The notes beneath the pieces are model-generated. The model searched no databases, was not told where the DNA came from, and worked only from the letters and a program-made list of their open reading frames with translations. Source: Caldifarciminota bacterium (lineage in GTDB: Bacteria > Hydrothermota > Tepidihabitantia > SM23-42). Taken from it: DNA of 64,000 bases. The stretch is from contig CP070686.1 in the NCBI GenBank assembly GCA_020353055.1, positions 2,475,244 to 2,539,243 of the forward strand, written 5' to 3'. This document shows, piece after piece, positions 26,349 through 35,017 of the stretch; positions within the stretch are counted from its first letter, which is position 1; each line of letters begins with the position of its first letter. Both the position numbers and the translations under genes were made by a program.

Positions 26349-26394
26349 TGGTTGACAATAAAATTTACAGATAGGTTGACAATAGGTTGACAAT
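26349..26394 (+). repeat. Upstream iterons (AGGTTGACAAT)
   Basis: Two perfect tandem 11-mers AGGTTGACAAT (26373-26383 and 26384-26394) and a third copy, TGGTTGACAAT (26349-26359). They overlap the promoter of the HTH-ATPase gene. The same tandem pair recurs just after that gene. Confidence 0.75.
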
Positions 26395-26403
26395 AGATAT
26401 AAT
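26376..26403 (+). promoter_or_regulatory. Promoter of the HTH-ATPase gene, within iterons
   Basis: TTGACA (26376-26381), a 16-bp spacer and TATAAT (26398-26403). The -35 box is the core of one iteron and a second iteron fills the spacer, so a protein bound to the iterons would block RNA polymerase. Confidence 0.75.
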
Positions 26404-26427
26404 TATGAGGATTGAGGTAAATCGAAC

Positions 26428-27444
26428 ATGAAGACAATGGAAGAAATACTCAGATTGATCAAGCAAGAACGAGCTGTATCTGGAAAAGAAATACAGGAAC
26501 ATCTCGGTATCTCACGACAGGCAATGAATAAGCATCTCAAGAAACTGATTCAAAAAGGTGAGGTACTGAAGATCGGTTCGACGAAAGGTGCAATGTATAG
26601 AATAGCCGGTAAGATCATTGCGCCTGAGCATTTCAGAAAGGTATATCTTCTTAAGGGCTTAGAGGAAGACAAGGCATTTTCAGAAATTGTAACATGCTTC
26701 AACTTGCGAAAAAAACTTAGAAAAAACGTATTTGATTTAATAAATCATGCCTTTACAGAGATTCTAAATAATGCTATTGAACATTCGCTGTCAAGCAAGT
26801 GCAGGGTTGAAATCCTTGTTGATCAATATGTGTGTAAATTTCTAATAAGGGATTTTGGTATTGGGATTTTCCATTCGATCCGTGATAAATTCGGCCTCAA
26901 AGATGAATACGCTGCGGTTGGTGAGTTAATCAAAGGCAAGACTACTACAATGAAAGAAAGACATACTGGTGAAGGAGTCTTTTTCACATCAAAATCGGGT
27001 GACCGTGTTGTTTTCAGATCACATAAGACTAATCTTATCTTCGATAATTTGAAAGGTGACATAATTGTCGAAGAGAAAAAATTCGTCAAGGGTACGGAAG
27101 TTGAGTTTGGCATAAGTAGAAAATCAAGAAGAGACATTACAGGAATTTTCAGATTCTATGCTCCCGAAGAATTCGATTATGGTTTTGAGAAAACGAAAGT
27201 ATTCGTAAAACTTTTCCAAAGGGAATATGTATCAAGATCAGAGGCAAAAAGAATGCTGTTTGGTCTTGATAAGTTCAGAGAAATTATTTTGAACTTCAAA
27301 GGTGTACGGTCACTTGGACAAGGATTTGTAGACGAAATATTCAGAGTATTTCAGAAACAACATCCTGAGATAAAGATAAGCGTTGAGAACGTGAATCCCA
27401 GTATTGCGCCGATTCTAATGCATACGGTTGACTATAAAAATTAA
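26428..27444 (+). CDS. HTH / HATPase / STAS-like (DUF4325) regulator
   Basis: A 338-residue three-domain protein. It has a winged-HTH N-terminus (about 1-60; VSGKEIQEHLGISRQAMNKHLKKL), a GHKL-type ATPase domain (about 90-230; N-box FTEILNNAIEHS, G1 box IRDFGIGIF, GEGVFF), and a C-terminal STAS-like domain of DUF4325 type (about 250-335; VRSLGQGFVDEIFRVF). It lacks a His phosphoacceptor. The layout resembles anti-sigma-factor/antagonist modules fused to DNA binding. The gene is clearly more AT-rich than its neighbours and uses many AGA and AAA codons, which suggests transfer. Iterons on both sides point to autoregulation. Confidence 0.8.
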   Translation: MKTMEEILRLIKQERAVSGKEIQEHLGISRQAMNKHLKKLIQKGEVLKIGSTKGAMYRIAGKIIAPEHFRKVYLLKGLEEDKAFSEIVTCFNLRKKLRKNVFDLINHAFTEILNNAIEHSLSSKCRVEILVDQYVCKFLIRDFGIGIFHSIRDKFGLKDEYAAVGELIKGKTTTMKERHTGEGVFFTSKSGDRVVFRSHKTNLIFDNLKGDIIVEEKKFVKGTEVEFGISRKSRRDITGIFRFYAPEEFDYGFEKTKVFVKLFQREYVSRSEAKRMLFGLDKFREIILNFKGVRSLGQGFVDEIFRVFQKQHPEIKISVENVNPSIAPILMHTVDYKN

Positions 27445-27448
27445 CAAA

Positions 27449-27470
27449 AGGTTGACAATAAGTTGACAAA
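27449..27470 (+). repeat. Downstream iterons (AGGTTGACAAT, AAGTTGACAAA)
   Basis: One perfect (27449-27459) and one near-perfect (27460-27470) copy of the 11-mer found in the promoter of the same gene, again in tandem with an 11-bp period. No -10 box is placed to make these a promoter. Confidence 0.7.
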
Positions 27471-27539
27471 AATGTTTTTGGTCTCTTGATTTATTCTGTA
27501 GAAACAGACGTTTAGACGTGGATTATCATCAAATTATTC

Positions 27540-28535
27540 TCAAATGATCAACATCGCATCGCCATATGATAGGAATCGGTATTTGAGCTTTTTGGCTTCT
27601 TCGTACGCGCTGAATGTCAAGTCCTTACCCGCAAAGGCGCATACCAGCAGCAGTGGAGTAGAGCCAGGTAAATGAAAGTTAGTGACGAGGCAGTCGACAA
27701 CCTGGAATTCGTATCCGGGGAAAATAAACAGATCTGCCCAGCCATGATTTTTGTCGGTCCTGGCGTATGTTTCGAGTGCACGGCATACGGACGTTCCCAC
27801 GGCAAAGACCCGCTGGGCGTTTTTCAATGCCGCTGCCGCGGTTTCAGATATTTCAAAAAACTCCGCATCCATGCGGTGTTGTTCTACGAGTTCGGCCCGG
27901 ATCGGCTTGAACGTACCCGGACCGATATGTAGGGTGATTTCAGATACGGTGATACTTCTCGCCCGGATATCATTAAGCAGTTCTTCCGTAAAATGCAGTC
28001 CTGCGGTCGGGGCGGCGATGGAGCCGGTATTTTTGGCGAATACTGTCTGATAGTCCTCTTCATCTCTTTCAGTGGCATTGCGTTTTATGTAGTGGGGCAG
28101 AGGTACTGTGCCGTACTCTTCAGCAAATTCCATAGCATCATCATTGAATTTTAGGATTACCCTGGCCCCGGTCATTTTCTCCTCGATCGTCGCACTCATG
28201 GTTTTGCCGAAACTAATAAGAGTTCCTGTACGTACCCGCTTCGCAGGGGATAACATGGCTTCCCACTGCCCTCCGCCTTTTTCTCTGATCAGGAGGATTT
28301 CAACTTTCCCGCCGGTTGGTTTGGAACCTTTTAGTCGTGCTTTGAATACCTTGGTATTGTTCAGAATGAGGGCATCACCTTCTCTGAGAAAATCAGTGAT
28401 ATGTACAAACCGGGAGTGTGAGATTTCGCCACTCTTGCGATTTAGAATCAGGATACGAGATGCGCTGCGGTTGACTAGAGGATGCTGGGCGATCAACTCC
28501 TTTGGTAAATGGTAATCGAAATCACTTAATTTCAT
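27540..28535 (-). CDS. queA: tRNA preQ1(34) S-adenosylmethionine ribosyltransferase-isomerase
   Basis: A 331-residue QueA, which converts preQ1-tRNA to epoxyqueuosine-tRNA. Family signatures include MKLSDFDYHLPKELIAQHP, NNTKVFKARL, TAGLHFTEELL and NFHLPGSTPLLLVCAFAG. The start overlaps the methyltransferase stop by four bases (ATGA). It is the last gene of a minus-strand string that begins at the cupin gene. Confidence 0.97.
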   Translation of the reverse strand: MKLSDFDYHLPKELIAQHPLVNRSASRILILNRKSGEISHSRFVHITDFLREGDALILNNTKVFKARLKGSKPTGGKVEILLIREKGGGQWEAMLSPAKRVRTGTLISFGKTMSATIEEKMTGARVILKFNDDAMEFAEEYGTVPLPHYIKRNATERDEEDYQTVFAKNTGSIAAPTAGLHFTEELLNDIRARSITVSEITLHIGPGTFKPIRAELVEQHRMDAEFFEISETAAAALKNAQRVFAVGTSVCRALETYARTDKNHGWADLFIFPGYEFQVVDCLVTNFHLPGSTPLLLVCAFAGKDLTFSAYEEAKKLKYRFLSYGDAMLII

Positions 28536-29350
28536 TTTTCCGCCACGATATATGACCTGCGTCCTTCGTTGAATAATTTCTTTAATAGCCAGCTAAAATT
28601 GAACGTATCCAAGATAAGGAAGAGGTTTATTTCAAGTTTGTTGAAACTGCTTTCGATCAGATAAGATATTCGTGACCTCTTTATGAGAGTCATGGTGAGT
28701 CTATTAAGGAATAGCCGTAACACCGTGATCGGCTTCATCCATCCACGTAATTCGAACTCAAAACTTCCTTGCTCAAGGACTCGATAGCCGACCCTTTCCG
28801 CCATTGCCGCAAGTTCGTGGGGTCTGTATGCGGTGTGGAGGTATTTGTCGCCCTCTGTGCCTTGGCTGATACCGAAGCTGCGCAGGATGCCGAGCGGAAT
28901 TTTCTCAGGCCGTGAAGAAGTAAAATTTGGCGAGGTGACCAGAAGACGGCCGCCGTTCTTCATTGCGCGGTACAGATTTTCAAAGAAGGAATCTGTTCTA
29001 TCCAGATGTTCTATGACCTCGCATGCCATGGCGTTATTAATGGATTCACTGTCAAACATGCTCATATCGCGTAGATCGACCTGTATAAAATTGATGTCTG
29101 GTGAGAGCTCTCTTCCTTGCTCCAGGACCGCATATGCAATATCAATCCCGAACACACTTCCTTTGCGCCAGTATCTCGAGAGGGTGCCTATGTTGCAACC
29201 ACAATCCAGCAAATTGCCTTCCGGGAACTCCTGCAGTTTGCGTGTGATCCATTTTTTTCGCAGGTGACCACTTAAGGTTTGATAGACAATTCTATCCTCG
29301 GGATATTTCTGGCCAACTGATTCATAGAATTCCTGGAACCGATCTTTCAT
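28532..29350 (-). CDS. Class I SAM-dependent methyltransferase
   Basis: A 272-residue Rossmann methyltransferase. Motif I (LLDCGCNIGTLSRYW) lies about 46-60, the acidic ribose-binding strand is SVFGIDIA, and motif IV/post-I is NAMACEVIEHLDRTDSF. It resembles UbiG/Methyltransf_11 proteins with a basic, hydrophobic C-terminal tail (residues about 200-272) that may bind membranes. The substrate is not predictable. The start shares one base with the stop region of the outer-membrane protein gene, and the end overlaps queA. Confidence 0.85.
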   Translation of the reverse strand: MKDRFQEFYESVGQKYPEDRIVYQTLSGHLRKKWITRKLQEFPEGNLLDCGCNIGTLSRYWRKGSVFGIDIAYAVLEQGRELSPDINFIQVDLRDMSMFDSESINNAMACEVIEHLDRTDSFFENLYRAMKNGGRLLVTSPNFTSSRPEKIPLGILRSFGISQGTEGDKYLHTAYRPHELAAMAERVGYRVLEQGSFEFELRGWMKPITVLRLFLNRLTMTLIKRSRISYLIESSFNKLEINLFLILDTFNFSWLLKKLFNEGRRSYIVAEK

Positions 29351-32067
29351 CAGAACCTTATCCTTGATTGAAGTCTTAAATTCTGACTCGGATCCTCATC
29401 GGGGCGGAATTCTACACGGTAGATCAAGTTGAATAGGGTATTCGCTCCGACACCGAAACTCGCTATGCCAGTCAGGGCCGTAGTCAGTCCCTTTGGTTCA
29501 TTGGCTGCGAAGAAAAAAGGAATATCGTCTATATTGTATATACGATAGACAAAATCTGCATTGGTCTCGATCTTTCCCTTCAAACTCTTGAGCGGAAAAC
29601 TGAACAGAATTCCAGATTTGGCTGCGTGTTGTCTGATATCCAGTTGTGTGAAATATTGTGAACGCATTGAACTGTATGCATAGCCAGCTTTTGGACGTAA
29701 TATCGGTTGTTGAATGACGTCATAGGATATCTCGGTAAGGTAGGTGGTTCTATGTTCATTCTCAGCTTCTCCAGTCTTATCGGTTGTTGTTTGAATTTCA
29801 AACCGGCCCGAGAGAGTTTTGAATGAGGGTATGATGATGGCCACCCGTTCGTGGGTTGAATTTACACCCAGTGCGTATCGTGCATCTTCCTGTATGCTCT
29901 GGCGTAGATGCAGGGCGACATCATAACTCGCAGCACCGAAATTCAGGGCTACGTCTTCGCTATGATTCCGGAAATCTTCTTCATCTATGTAGTAGAAACG
30001 ACCGTTCACATCGTAGAAATCTTTTGCGTATCCCAGTTCTATACCGAAATTTCTGGTGATAACACGTGTGAAATCAGGCAGCAGAAATATCCTGCGTATG
30101 TAGTCACCGCCTTCTTTTTTTATATACGTGTCGGTAACGGAGTCATAGACATAGTCACCTTCGCCGTCATCGACTTTAATGTAAGTTTCATCGCGTTTTT
30201 GCGAATATCGCTGGGTCTGCTGTAGGTCACCGAACAATGAAAATCCTTTTGAAGCGTAGTTGATGCTGGCATTACCAAAATAGAAGGAAGTATCATTGAG
30301 CGATCTGTGCCCGAGGGATACTCTGAATGGCAGCGTGCTTAGATTAACGGTATTCGTTACTCCGGAAGATATGCTGTCTCGGTCGAATCCGCCACTCACG
30401 CCGATGTTGATGTTCTTTCTAATTTCGTACTGTGCTCCGTAATTTATGATTTGAACAGATCCATACTTCTCGTAGCGACTCGTCAGTAGCAGCCTCGAGA
30501 ATTTCTTTGTTGCACCAGCTGAATACCGTTTCAAGCCATCGATGTTTTCGTAACCGAAGACAAAGAAAAAGGGACGAAAATTAATGAATCGCCGTTTGTG
30601 TTTGCGGTTCAGCAATCCATACCCAATGTCCGCTTTGATGTAATCCTTGGGTGCTATTCCCAATGAGAAATCAGCCAACTCCTCAAGTGGATCGTTGGTA
30701 TTCCAAACATGTGCATAGTCAATATTCTCACGGCTTGTGGGAGAAAAAAAATCGTCATCATATCGTTGGTATTCACCTCCGATCGTCACAAAACCGATCG
30801 TTTTATCGAAACGAGCGCCATATCCAAATCCATCGTTATCTTCATCATCGATCGAAGAGAAAGTATTCTGATCGAGTCTTGATCCGTAGGCGCGTAATGT
30901 CAGCGCATCATAAATGTCGGTGCTGAACGCGTAGAATTCCTCGCGGCGGGGCAGGGGTAGGTTCTTAGTCGGGGTGTAGTTTCCGAGGCCGGCACCCTCG
31001 TAGGAGAAGGCGCTCAGTACCGGATCGTATATGTAGTCGCCATTTCCTTCACCGACGTAGAAAAATGTGACATCATATTCACCATTGCCCTGGCCAACAT
31101 AGACAAATCGATCGTTCTGGATAACGTAACTTCCTTCCGAAGAAGTGTCGGCATAGATATGCATTACTCTTGCGCTGTCTCCAGCCAGAGCGAGACTGTC
31201 AGTTTCTTCCGGGCTTAGTACAAACGTCAAAGGATTATGCTTGTCGTCGACGCTCGCCCGATACAGCCCACTGATCTCCACTCCGCCGATCGTGAACATG
31301 CCGTCCGTTTGCTGGTAGGTGTTAAGATAATCTTCAATGGCTTTTTGATATTCGACTTCGATTCTAGTACGACTAGTAATGACATAATTGTTTGTAAATG
31401 ATACTATTCCGCTTTCGTAATCTATGTAATAATCAGTGTCACGGGAGAGTAAGACAGGTTGTGCAATGCCCTGGGCAATGAAAACCCGTTCGCTCCCCGC
31501 GATTACGGCACCCTCGAGAAAATAGGGGCTTTGTTTACCTTCTTCACCGGAGAATTGGACGCGAGCATATGCCCCTCGGTTGACAGCGTACGATGCGTTG
31601 ATATTTCGTTTTTTGTCTTCGGTGTGTATGCCGATTCGCGCTCCTCGAATCTCGTCTTTGATCCCGAATGGTAAATTAAGCGTCAAATTACCGATGCCAC
31701 CTGAAAAATTCTTCGCAAATGCCCTCAAACTGATCCTTTCGATTTCCGATAATCGTACGGTCGAACTTGGTGTCGCCTTGTCCGAGAGGTTACCTTCTAT
31801 TTTCACGCCTTCCACTTCCCCCGTGATGTTAACTTTCAATCCCTGGTCGAAACCCTGTTGCGCGTCGAAAGAGAAATCCTTTGCGCCACTTATTCTGAGA
31901 GTGCTCATATCTTGTTTGAGGGTATCATAACTTAATGTTGTTTCTATTTCACCAACGGACGTGTCATAGTCCACAACCTCATAAACGTAATATGCCGAAT
32001 CGAGTTTGAGCGGAACCGTATCAGAAATCGTTCCGGTCAAAAACGCGCAGAGTAGTGCCAAGTCCAT
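29350..32067 (-). CDS. Large outer-membrane beta-barrel protein, SprA-like features
   Basis: A 905-residue exported protein. After a short signal (MDLALLCAFLTGTIS) come soluble beta domains including DTDYYIDYESGIVSF followed by V.YQ, a motif type also seen in SprA and related FCB surface proteins. A triple Gly-rich repeat (YVGQGNGEYD, YVGEGNGDYIYD, YEGAGLGNYTP) follows at about 320-365. From about 375 to the end, alternating beta strands look like a barrel, and the chain ends in RLQSRIRF with a terminal Phe. It overlaps the preceding gene by 47 bp. A transport or secretion-channel role is possible; it is far shorter than true SprA. Confidence 0.65.
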   Translation of the reverse strand: MDLALLCAFLTGTISDTVPLKLDSAYYVYEVVDYDTSVGEIETTLSYDTLKQDMSTLRISGAKDFSFDAQQGFDQGLKVNITGEVEGVKIEGNLSDKATPSSTVRLSEIERISLRAFAKNFSGGIGNLTLNLPFGIKDEIRGARIGIHTEDKKRNINASYAVNRGAYARVQFSGEEGKQSPYFLEGAVIAGSERVFIAQGIAQPVLLSRDTDYYIDYESGIVSFTNNYVITSRTRIEVEYQKAIEDYLNTYQQTDGMFTIGGVEISGLYRASVDDKHNPLTFVLSPEETDSLALAGDSARVMHIYADTSSEGSYVIQNDRFVYVGQGNGEYDVTFFYVGEGNGDYIYDPVLSAFSYEGAGLGNYTPTKNLPLPRREEFYAFSTDIYDALTLRAYGSRLDQNTFSSIDDEDNDGFGYGARFDKTIGFVTIGGEYQRYDDDFFSPTSRENIDYAHVWNTNDPLEELADFSLGIAPKDYIKADIGYGLLNRKHKRRFINFRPFFFVFGYENIDGLKRYSAGATKKFSRLLLTSRYEKYGSVQIINYGAQYEIRKNINIGVSGGFDRDSISSGVTNTVNLSTLPFRVSLGHRSLNDTSFYFGNASINYASKGFSLFGDLQQTQRYSQKRDETYIKVDDGEGDYVYDSVTDTYIKKEGGDYIRRIFLLPDFTRVITRNFGIELGYAKDFYDVNGRFYYIDEEDFRNHSEDVALNFGAASYDVALHLRQSIQEDARYALGVNSTHERVAIIIPSFKTLSGRFEIQTTTDKTGEAENEHRTTYLTEISYDVIQQPILRPKAGYAYSSMRSQYFTQLDIRQHAAKSGILFSFPLKSLKGKIETNADFVYRIYNIDDIPFFFAANEPKGLTTALTGIASFGVGANTLFNLIYRVEFRPDEDPSQNLRLQSRIRF

Positions 32068-32758
32068 CCAGAATTATGACAGATTGTTCTTTTTCACAAA
32101 CATCCAGAATGGTAAAAGGGAATTCCTTTTTCATCCATGGTTTGTCAGCAATGTAGAGGTAATTTGATTTTTCTGTAAATATCAGTATCTTGTGATTTAC
32201 CACTTTGATTCTGTTGCAGAATTCCGGTGTCAATTTTTTTTCGACAAGATTTCCGTGTTCGTCATAGATATGAACACTATTTTTTGTCAGTACATACACC
32301 TGGTCTTCGTACCACCTTAGATCTTCGATGAGTATGTTTTCGATCTTGAATCTGATCGTGTAGGTGAAATCGAGAAACAGGAGTTCGTGTTTCTGGCGGT
32401 CGGCCAGGATTATTTCTTCGGGAGGTGAGAGATCGAATGAAGAGATATCTCTTGATGTGAAAACGGTTTCTCTCTTGCCTGAGGTGAGATAGTATTTCTC
32501 AAGAATGCCTCCGCGGTTTATGTAAATCGCAAACGGGGTCAATCTAAAATTTCTCATTCGATAATTAACTTCATCGGTGATTGATATTGTCGTAAGACTA
32601 TCATGGTCATGTAAACGTAAGATACTTCTACCGATAAGGGGTCCTAAATACAACGCATTTTGATAACATTCGAGGTGTTCAAAATTTCTGCTGAATACCA
32701 CGGAATCGCCTGGCTGTGAAGATATTGTGAGTAATATGTAGAGAATTCCTAAGTTCAT
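32021..32758 (-). CDS. Exported propeller-like hypothetical protein
   Basis: A 245-residue protein with a short N-terminal hydrophobic segment (MNLGILYILLTIS) and repeated beta-strand units of about 40 residues (YQNALYLGPL, PPEEIILADRQKHELLFLD, YEDQVYVLTKNSVHIYD, VVNHKILIFTEKSNYLYIAD, EQSVIILDGLGTTLRVFD). This suggests a small beta-propeller in the periplasm or outer membrane. It overlaps the start of the large outer-membrane protein gene by 47 bp, so the two are probably co-expressed and may interact. No ribosome-binding site is evident. No family was recognised. Confidence 0.6.
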   Translation of the reverse strand: MNLGILYILLTISSQPGDSVVFSRNFEHLECYQNALYLGPLIGRSILRLHDHDSLTTISITDEVNYRMRNFRLTPFAIYINRGGILEKYYLTSGKRETVFTSRDISSFDLSPPEEIILADRQKHELLFLDFTYTIRFKIENILIEDLRWYEDQVYVLTKNSVHIYDEHGNLVEKKLTPEFCNRIKVVNHKILIFTEKSNYLYIADKPWMKKEFPFTILDVCEKEQSVIILDGLGTTLRVFDRNDF

Positions 32759-32908
32759 GAATGGGTATCCAGACTGATTCTTACCGTCTTGTCTCTTCTA
32801 TTGTGCATTGCTTGCTTATTGTTGCGCCTGACGGGTTCTTGTTGTTGTGCACCATGCGATGAAAAACACAAGCCTTTCATGGAATAGAGCCGTCCGCCCA
32901 CCGAAATA

Positions 32909-33277
32909 TCAGATATCTTCTGCCGGTCGTTCGATTTCAGCTTGCCAGGCTGGGTCAACGATGCATAGGAATTCTAGATTGTCTTCCCCGGTATTCTTGA
33001 TGAATTGAACCGCTCCTGGTGGTATGTATATGGTATCGTTTTTCGCTACAAGCTTAACTTCCTTATCTATATGCATATCACCTTCACCTTTGAGAATGTA
33101 GTAGACTTCGGCATGAAGCAGTGTATGAGCCAGGGTTTTTTGTTTTGGCTCCACTTTTGCCCAGGCGAGACTGTAGCGAATATCGACAGCGTGTTTGCTC
33201 GGATGCAATATTTCTCTCAATAGTGAGCCATCCCCTGCTGTTAAACAACTGCATTCTTGTAGCCTGATAACAAACAT
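32909..33277 (-). CDS. Small cupin domain protein
   Basis: A 122-residue single-domain cupin. Motif 1 contains HTLLHAEVYYILKGEGDMHIDKE and motif 2 NDTIYIPPGAVQFIKNTG; the end FLCIVDPAWQAE is typical of a common bacterial cupin family. ATG 33277 is chosen because a TTGACA-N16-TATATT promoter ends 7 bases before it, and a longer reading frame (to 33454) would run through that promoter and into the divergent protease gene. Metal-binding His/Glu residues are present; the substrate is unknown. Confidence 0.85.
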   Translation of the reverse strand: MFVIRLQECSCLTAGDGSLLREILHPSKHAVDIRYSLAWAKVEPKQKTLAHTLLHAEVYYILKGEGDMHIDKEVKLVAKNDTIYIPPGAVQFIKNTGEDNLEFLCIVDPAWQAEIERPAEDI

Positions 33278-33284
33278 CCCTTCA

Positions 33285-33312
33285 AATATAGCTATTTCAC
33301 AAAGCGTGTCAA
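33285..33312 (-). promoter_or_regulatory. Cupin promoter (leaderless)
   Basis: TTGACA (33307-33312), a 16-bp spacer and TATATT (33285-33290) on the minus strand, 7 bases before ATG 33277. Confidence 0.7.
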
Positions 33313-33345
33313 TATCCAGCGGGAAAAGACGTACGATCGTGTTGA

Positions 33346-33373
33346 TTGACATTCGTACTTCAGAGGATATAAT
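33346..33373 (+). promoter_or_regulatory. Promoter of the hydrogenase maturation protease (leaderless)
   Basis: TTGACA (33346-33351), a 16-bp spacer and TATAAT (33368-33373). The ATG at 33380 is 6 bases after the -10 box and no Shine-Dalgarno is present. Confidence 0.8.
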
Positions 33374-33379
33374 AGATAA

Positions 33380-33856
33380 ATGCGTATTGTAGTATGCGGA
33401 ATTGGTAATGCCGAGCGGGGAGACGACGCTTTTGGTCCGTATATCATTGCTCACCTGCGCGAAACTGATGTACTAAAGAAGTATGACTGTGGCTTATATC
33501 CTGAGAACTACTTGAATAAATTGCTGGCATTGTCGCCCGATCTGGTGATTTTTCTTGACACCATAAGTGCAGATTCACCTGATTGTGTTCTCTTAAAGAA
33601 CGAGCAGATATTGGAGCGGAGTCCGGTATCGGTGTCCACACATAGTCTATCGCTTGCGGCAATGTATGAATTTCTAATAGAAGGTGGTGTTAAGGACGTT
33701 TTTTTTCTGGGGGTACCCGTGTATTCTTATCGAAGCAGTACCGTGGAGGTGCAGGTCATCGCGGACCGGATTGTTGAGGTTCTGAATGATATTGACAAAA
33801 GTCACCATCTTGGTATAATACATATCTATGAGGCATTATCTGAACAAATCAGATAA
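33380..33856 (+). CDS. Hydrogenase maturation endopeptidase (HycI/HyaD type, M52)
   Basis: A 158-residue M52-family protease that removes the C-terminal peptide of a [NiFe]-hydrogenase large subunit after nickel insertion. The nickel-sensing residues correspond to Asp16 (GIGNAERGDDAFGP), Asp60 (VIFLD) and His88 (VSTHSL). It lies 156 bp upstream of the hydrogenase operon on the same strand, and the large subunit at 39673 has a removable C-terminal tail. That makes it the probable partner. A leaderless mRNA is predicted. Confidence 0.92.
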   Translation: MRIVVCGIGNAERGDDAFGPYIIAHLRETDVLKKYDCGLYPENYLNKLLALSPDLVIFLDTISADSPDCVLLKNEQILERSPVSVSTHSLSLAAMYEFLIEGGVKDVFFLGVPVYSYRSSTVEVQVIADRIVEVLNDIDKSHHLGIIHIYEALSEQIR

Positions 33857-33976
33857 TCTCCCAAAATCCATCTACAAGATCACCCGGAATTTGTCCTTTT
33901 TTACAACCTTCATGACTTTCACGAATTCAACTGGCCGTCCACATATGATGGTCAATGCTTCTGGCAGCGCAAAGTG

Positions 33977-34004
33977 TTGACAGGGTATACAAAATTATTA
34001 TAAT
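33977..34004 (+). promoter_or_regulatory. Hydrogenase operon promoter (leaderless)
   Basis: TTGACA (33977-33982), a 16-bp spacer and TATAAT (33999-34004). The first ATG of the 18-gene operon is only 8 bases after the -10 box. An AAGG lies between, but it would be at or before the transcription start. Confidence 0.8.
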
Positions 34005-34012
34005 AAGGTTCT

Positions 34013-35017
34013 ATGAAATCCTATCTACTGTCCCCAGATAAAATATTGACTTTTGTGAAAGAACTGTCAAGGGATGGGTCGCTGTATTATCCGGTGTTCG
34101 AGGAGGGCAAGACGCATCTCGTGGGGTTTGATGACGGTGATGAATTCAAGCCTAACTTCGCGAAGATAAGGACTGCGGAGAACATCAAAGGATTCTTTTT
34201 CCCGAGTCGGGATACGGTGGCAAAGTTCCCCAAGGATGAGGTAAGACCAGTCGAGAAGCGGTATCTCTTCGGCGTAAAGAATTGTGATCTAAGGGGGATT
34301 GACGTCTACGACCGTGTTTTTATGGGGTGGGAACCAGTTGACCCATTTTACAAAGAGCGCAGGGATAAGACAATTGTTATTTCAGCGGACTGCCCGGAAC
34401 CGGAAGATTCTTGTTTCTGTAATCTGTTAGGTTTCAATCCGTATGGTGATTCCGTTAGTGATCTGAATTTTACTGAATTACCCAATGGATTGTTGTTCGA
34501 GGCATATACAAAAAGGGGTGAGGAAATAATAGATGCCTACAAGAACATATTTACAGAAGCAAAGGATGCAGACGAAAAAGAGCGTAAGGCCCTACGGGAT
34601 GAGGCGATCAAGAAACTCAACAAAATAAATAGTAAACCGTTCAGAAAAGATTTACCAGCACGCGTCGAGGCGGCGGACAAGGAAAAGATTCGCAATGCGC
34701 GTGATGAATGTGTAGAATGCCACGCATGTTTGCATGCTTGCCCGACATGCTACTGCTTTCTCTTGAGTGATTACCAGAAAGGGAAGGATGTTGAGCGCGT
34801 GAGGATTTGGGATGCGTGCTACTATGCTGCGTACGCCCGTGTAGGTGGTGGGGCTAATCCGCGCAGCCGAATTGATGAACGTTTCTGGAACCGTTTCCAG
34901 TGCAAGTTTGACTTCTTCGTCAAGTATGAAAATATATTTGCCTGTTCAGGCTGTGGGAGATGTCTATTGGGTTGTTCGTCCAAGATTGATATAAGGGAGA
35001 TTCTATGGAACGTATAA
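34013..35017 (+). CDS. Iron-sulfur subunit, HydB/AsrA-like (sulfhydrogenase beta type)
   Basis: A 334-residue iron-sulfur protein of the family of sulfhydrogenase beta and anaerobic sulfite reductase subunit A. A unique N-terminal domain carries cysteines in KNCDLRG and DCPEPEDSCFCN. Two C-terminal [4Fe-4S] motifs follow near 232 (CVECHACLHACPTC) and 310 (CSGCGRCLLGC). It should pass electrons between the flavin subunit encoded next (13-bp overlap) and the downstream ferredoxin-like subunits. It is the first gene of the operon. Confidence 0.88.
   Translation: MKSYLLSPDKILTFVKELSRDGSLYYPVFEEGKTHLVGFDDGDEFKPNFAKIRTAENIKGFFFPSRDTVAKFPKDEVRPVEKRYLFGVKNCDLRGIDVYDRVFMGWEPVDPFYKERRDKTIVISADCPEPEDSCFCNLLGFNPYGDSVSDLNFTELPNGLLFEAYTKRGEEIIDAYKNIFTEAKDADEKERKALRDEAIKKLNKINSKPFRKDLPARVEAADKEKIRNARDECVECHACLHACPTCYCFLLSDYQKGKDVERVRIWDACYYAAYARVGGGANPRSRIDERFWNRFQCKFDFFVKYENIFACSGCGRCLLGCSSKIDIREILWNV

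Noticed and set aside
32755-32958. 67-codon minus-strand frame with an ATGA overlap to the next gene
   Set aside because: It overlaps the end of the cupin gene out of frame, has no Shine-Dalgarno, and its composition (basic, Gln/Asn-rich) looks non-coding.
33278-33454. N-terminal extension of the cupin protein to 181 residues
   Set aside because: It would cover the cupin's own promoter and run into the divergent protease gene; the cupin fold is complete without it.
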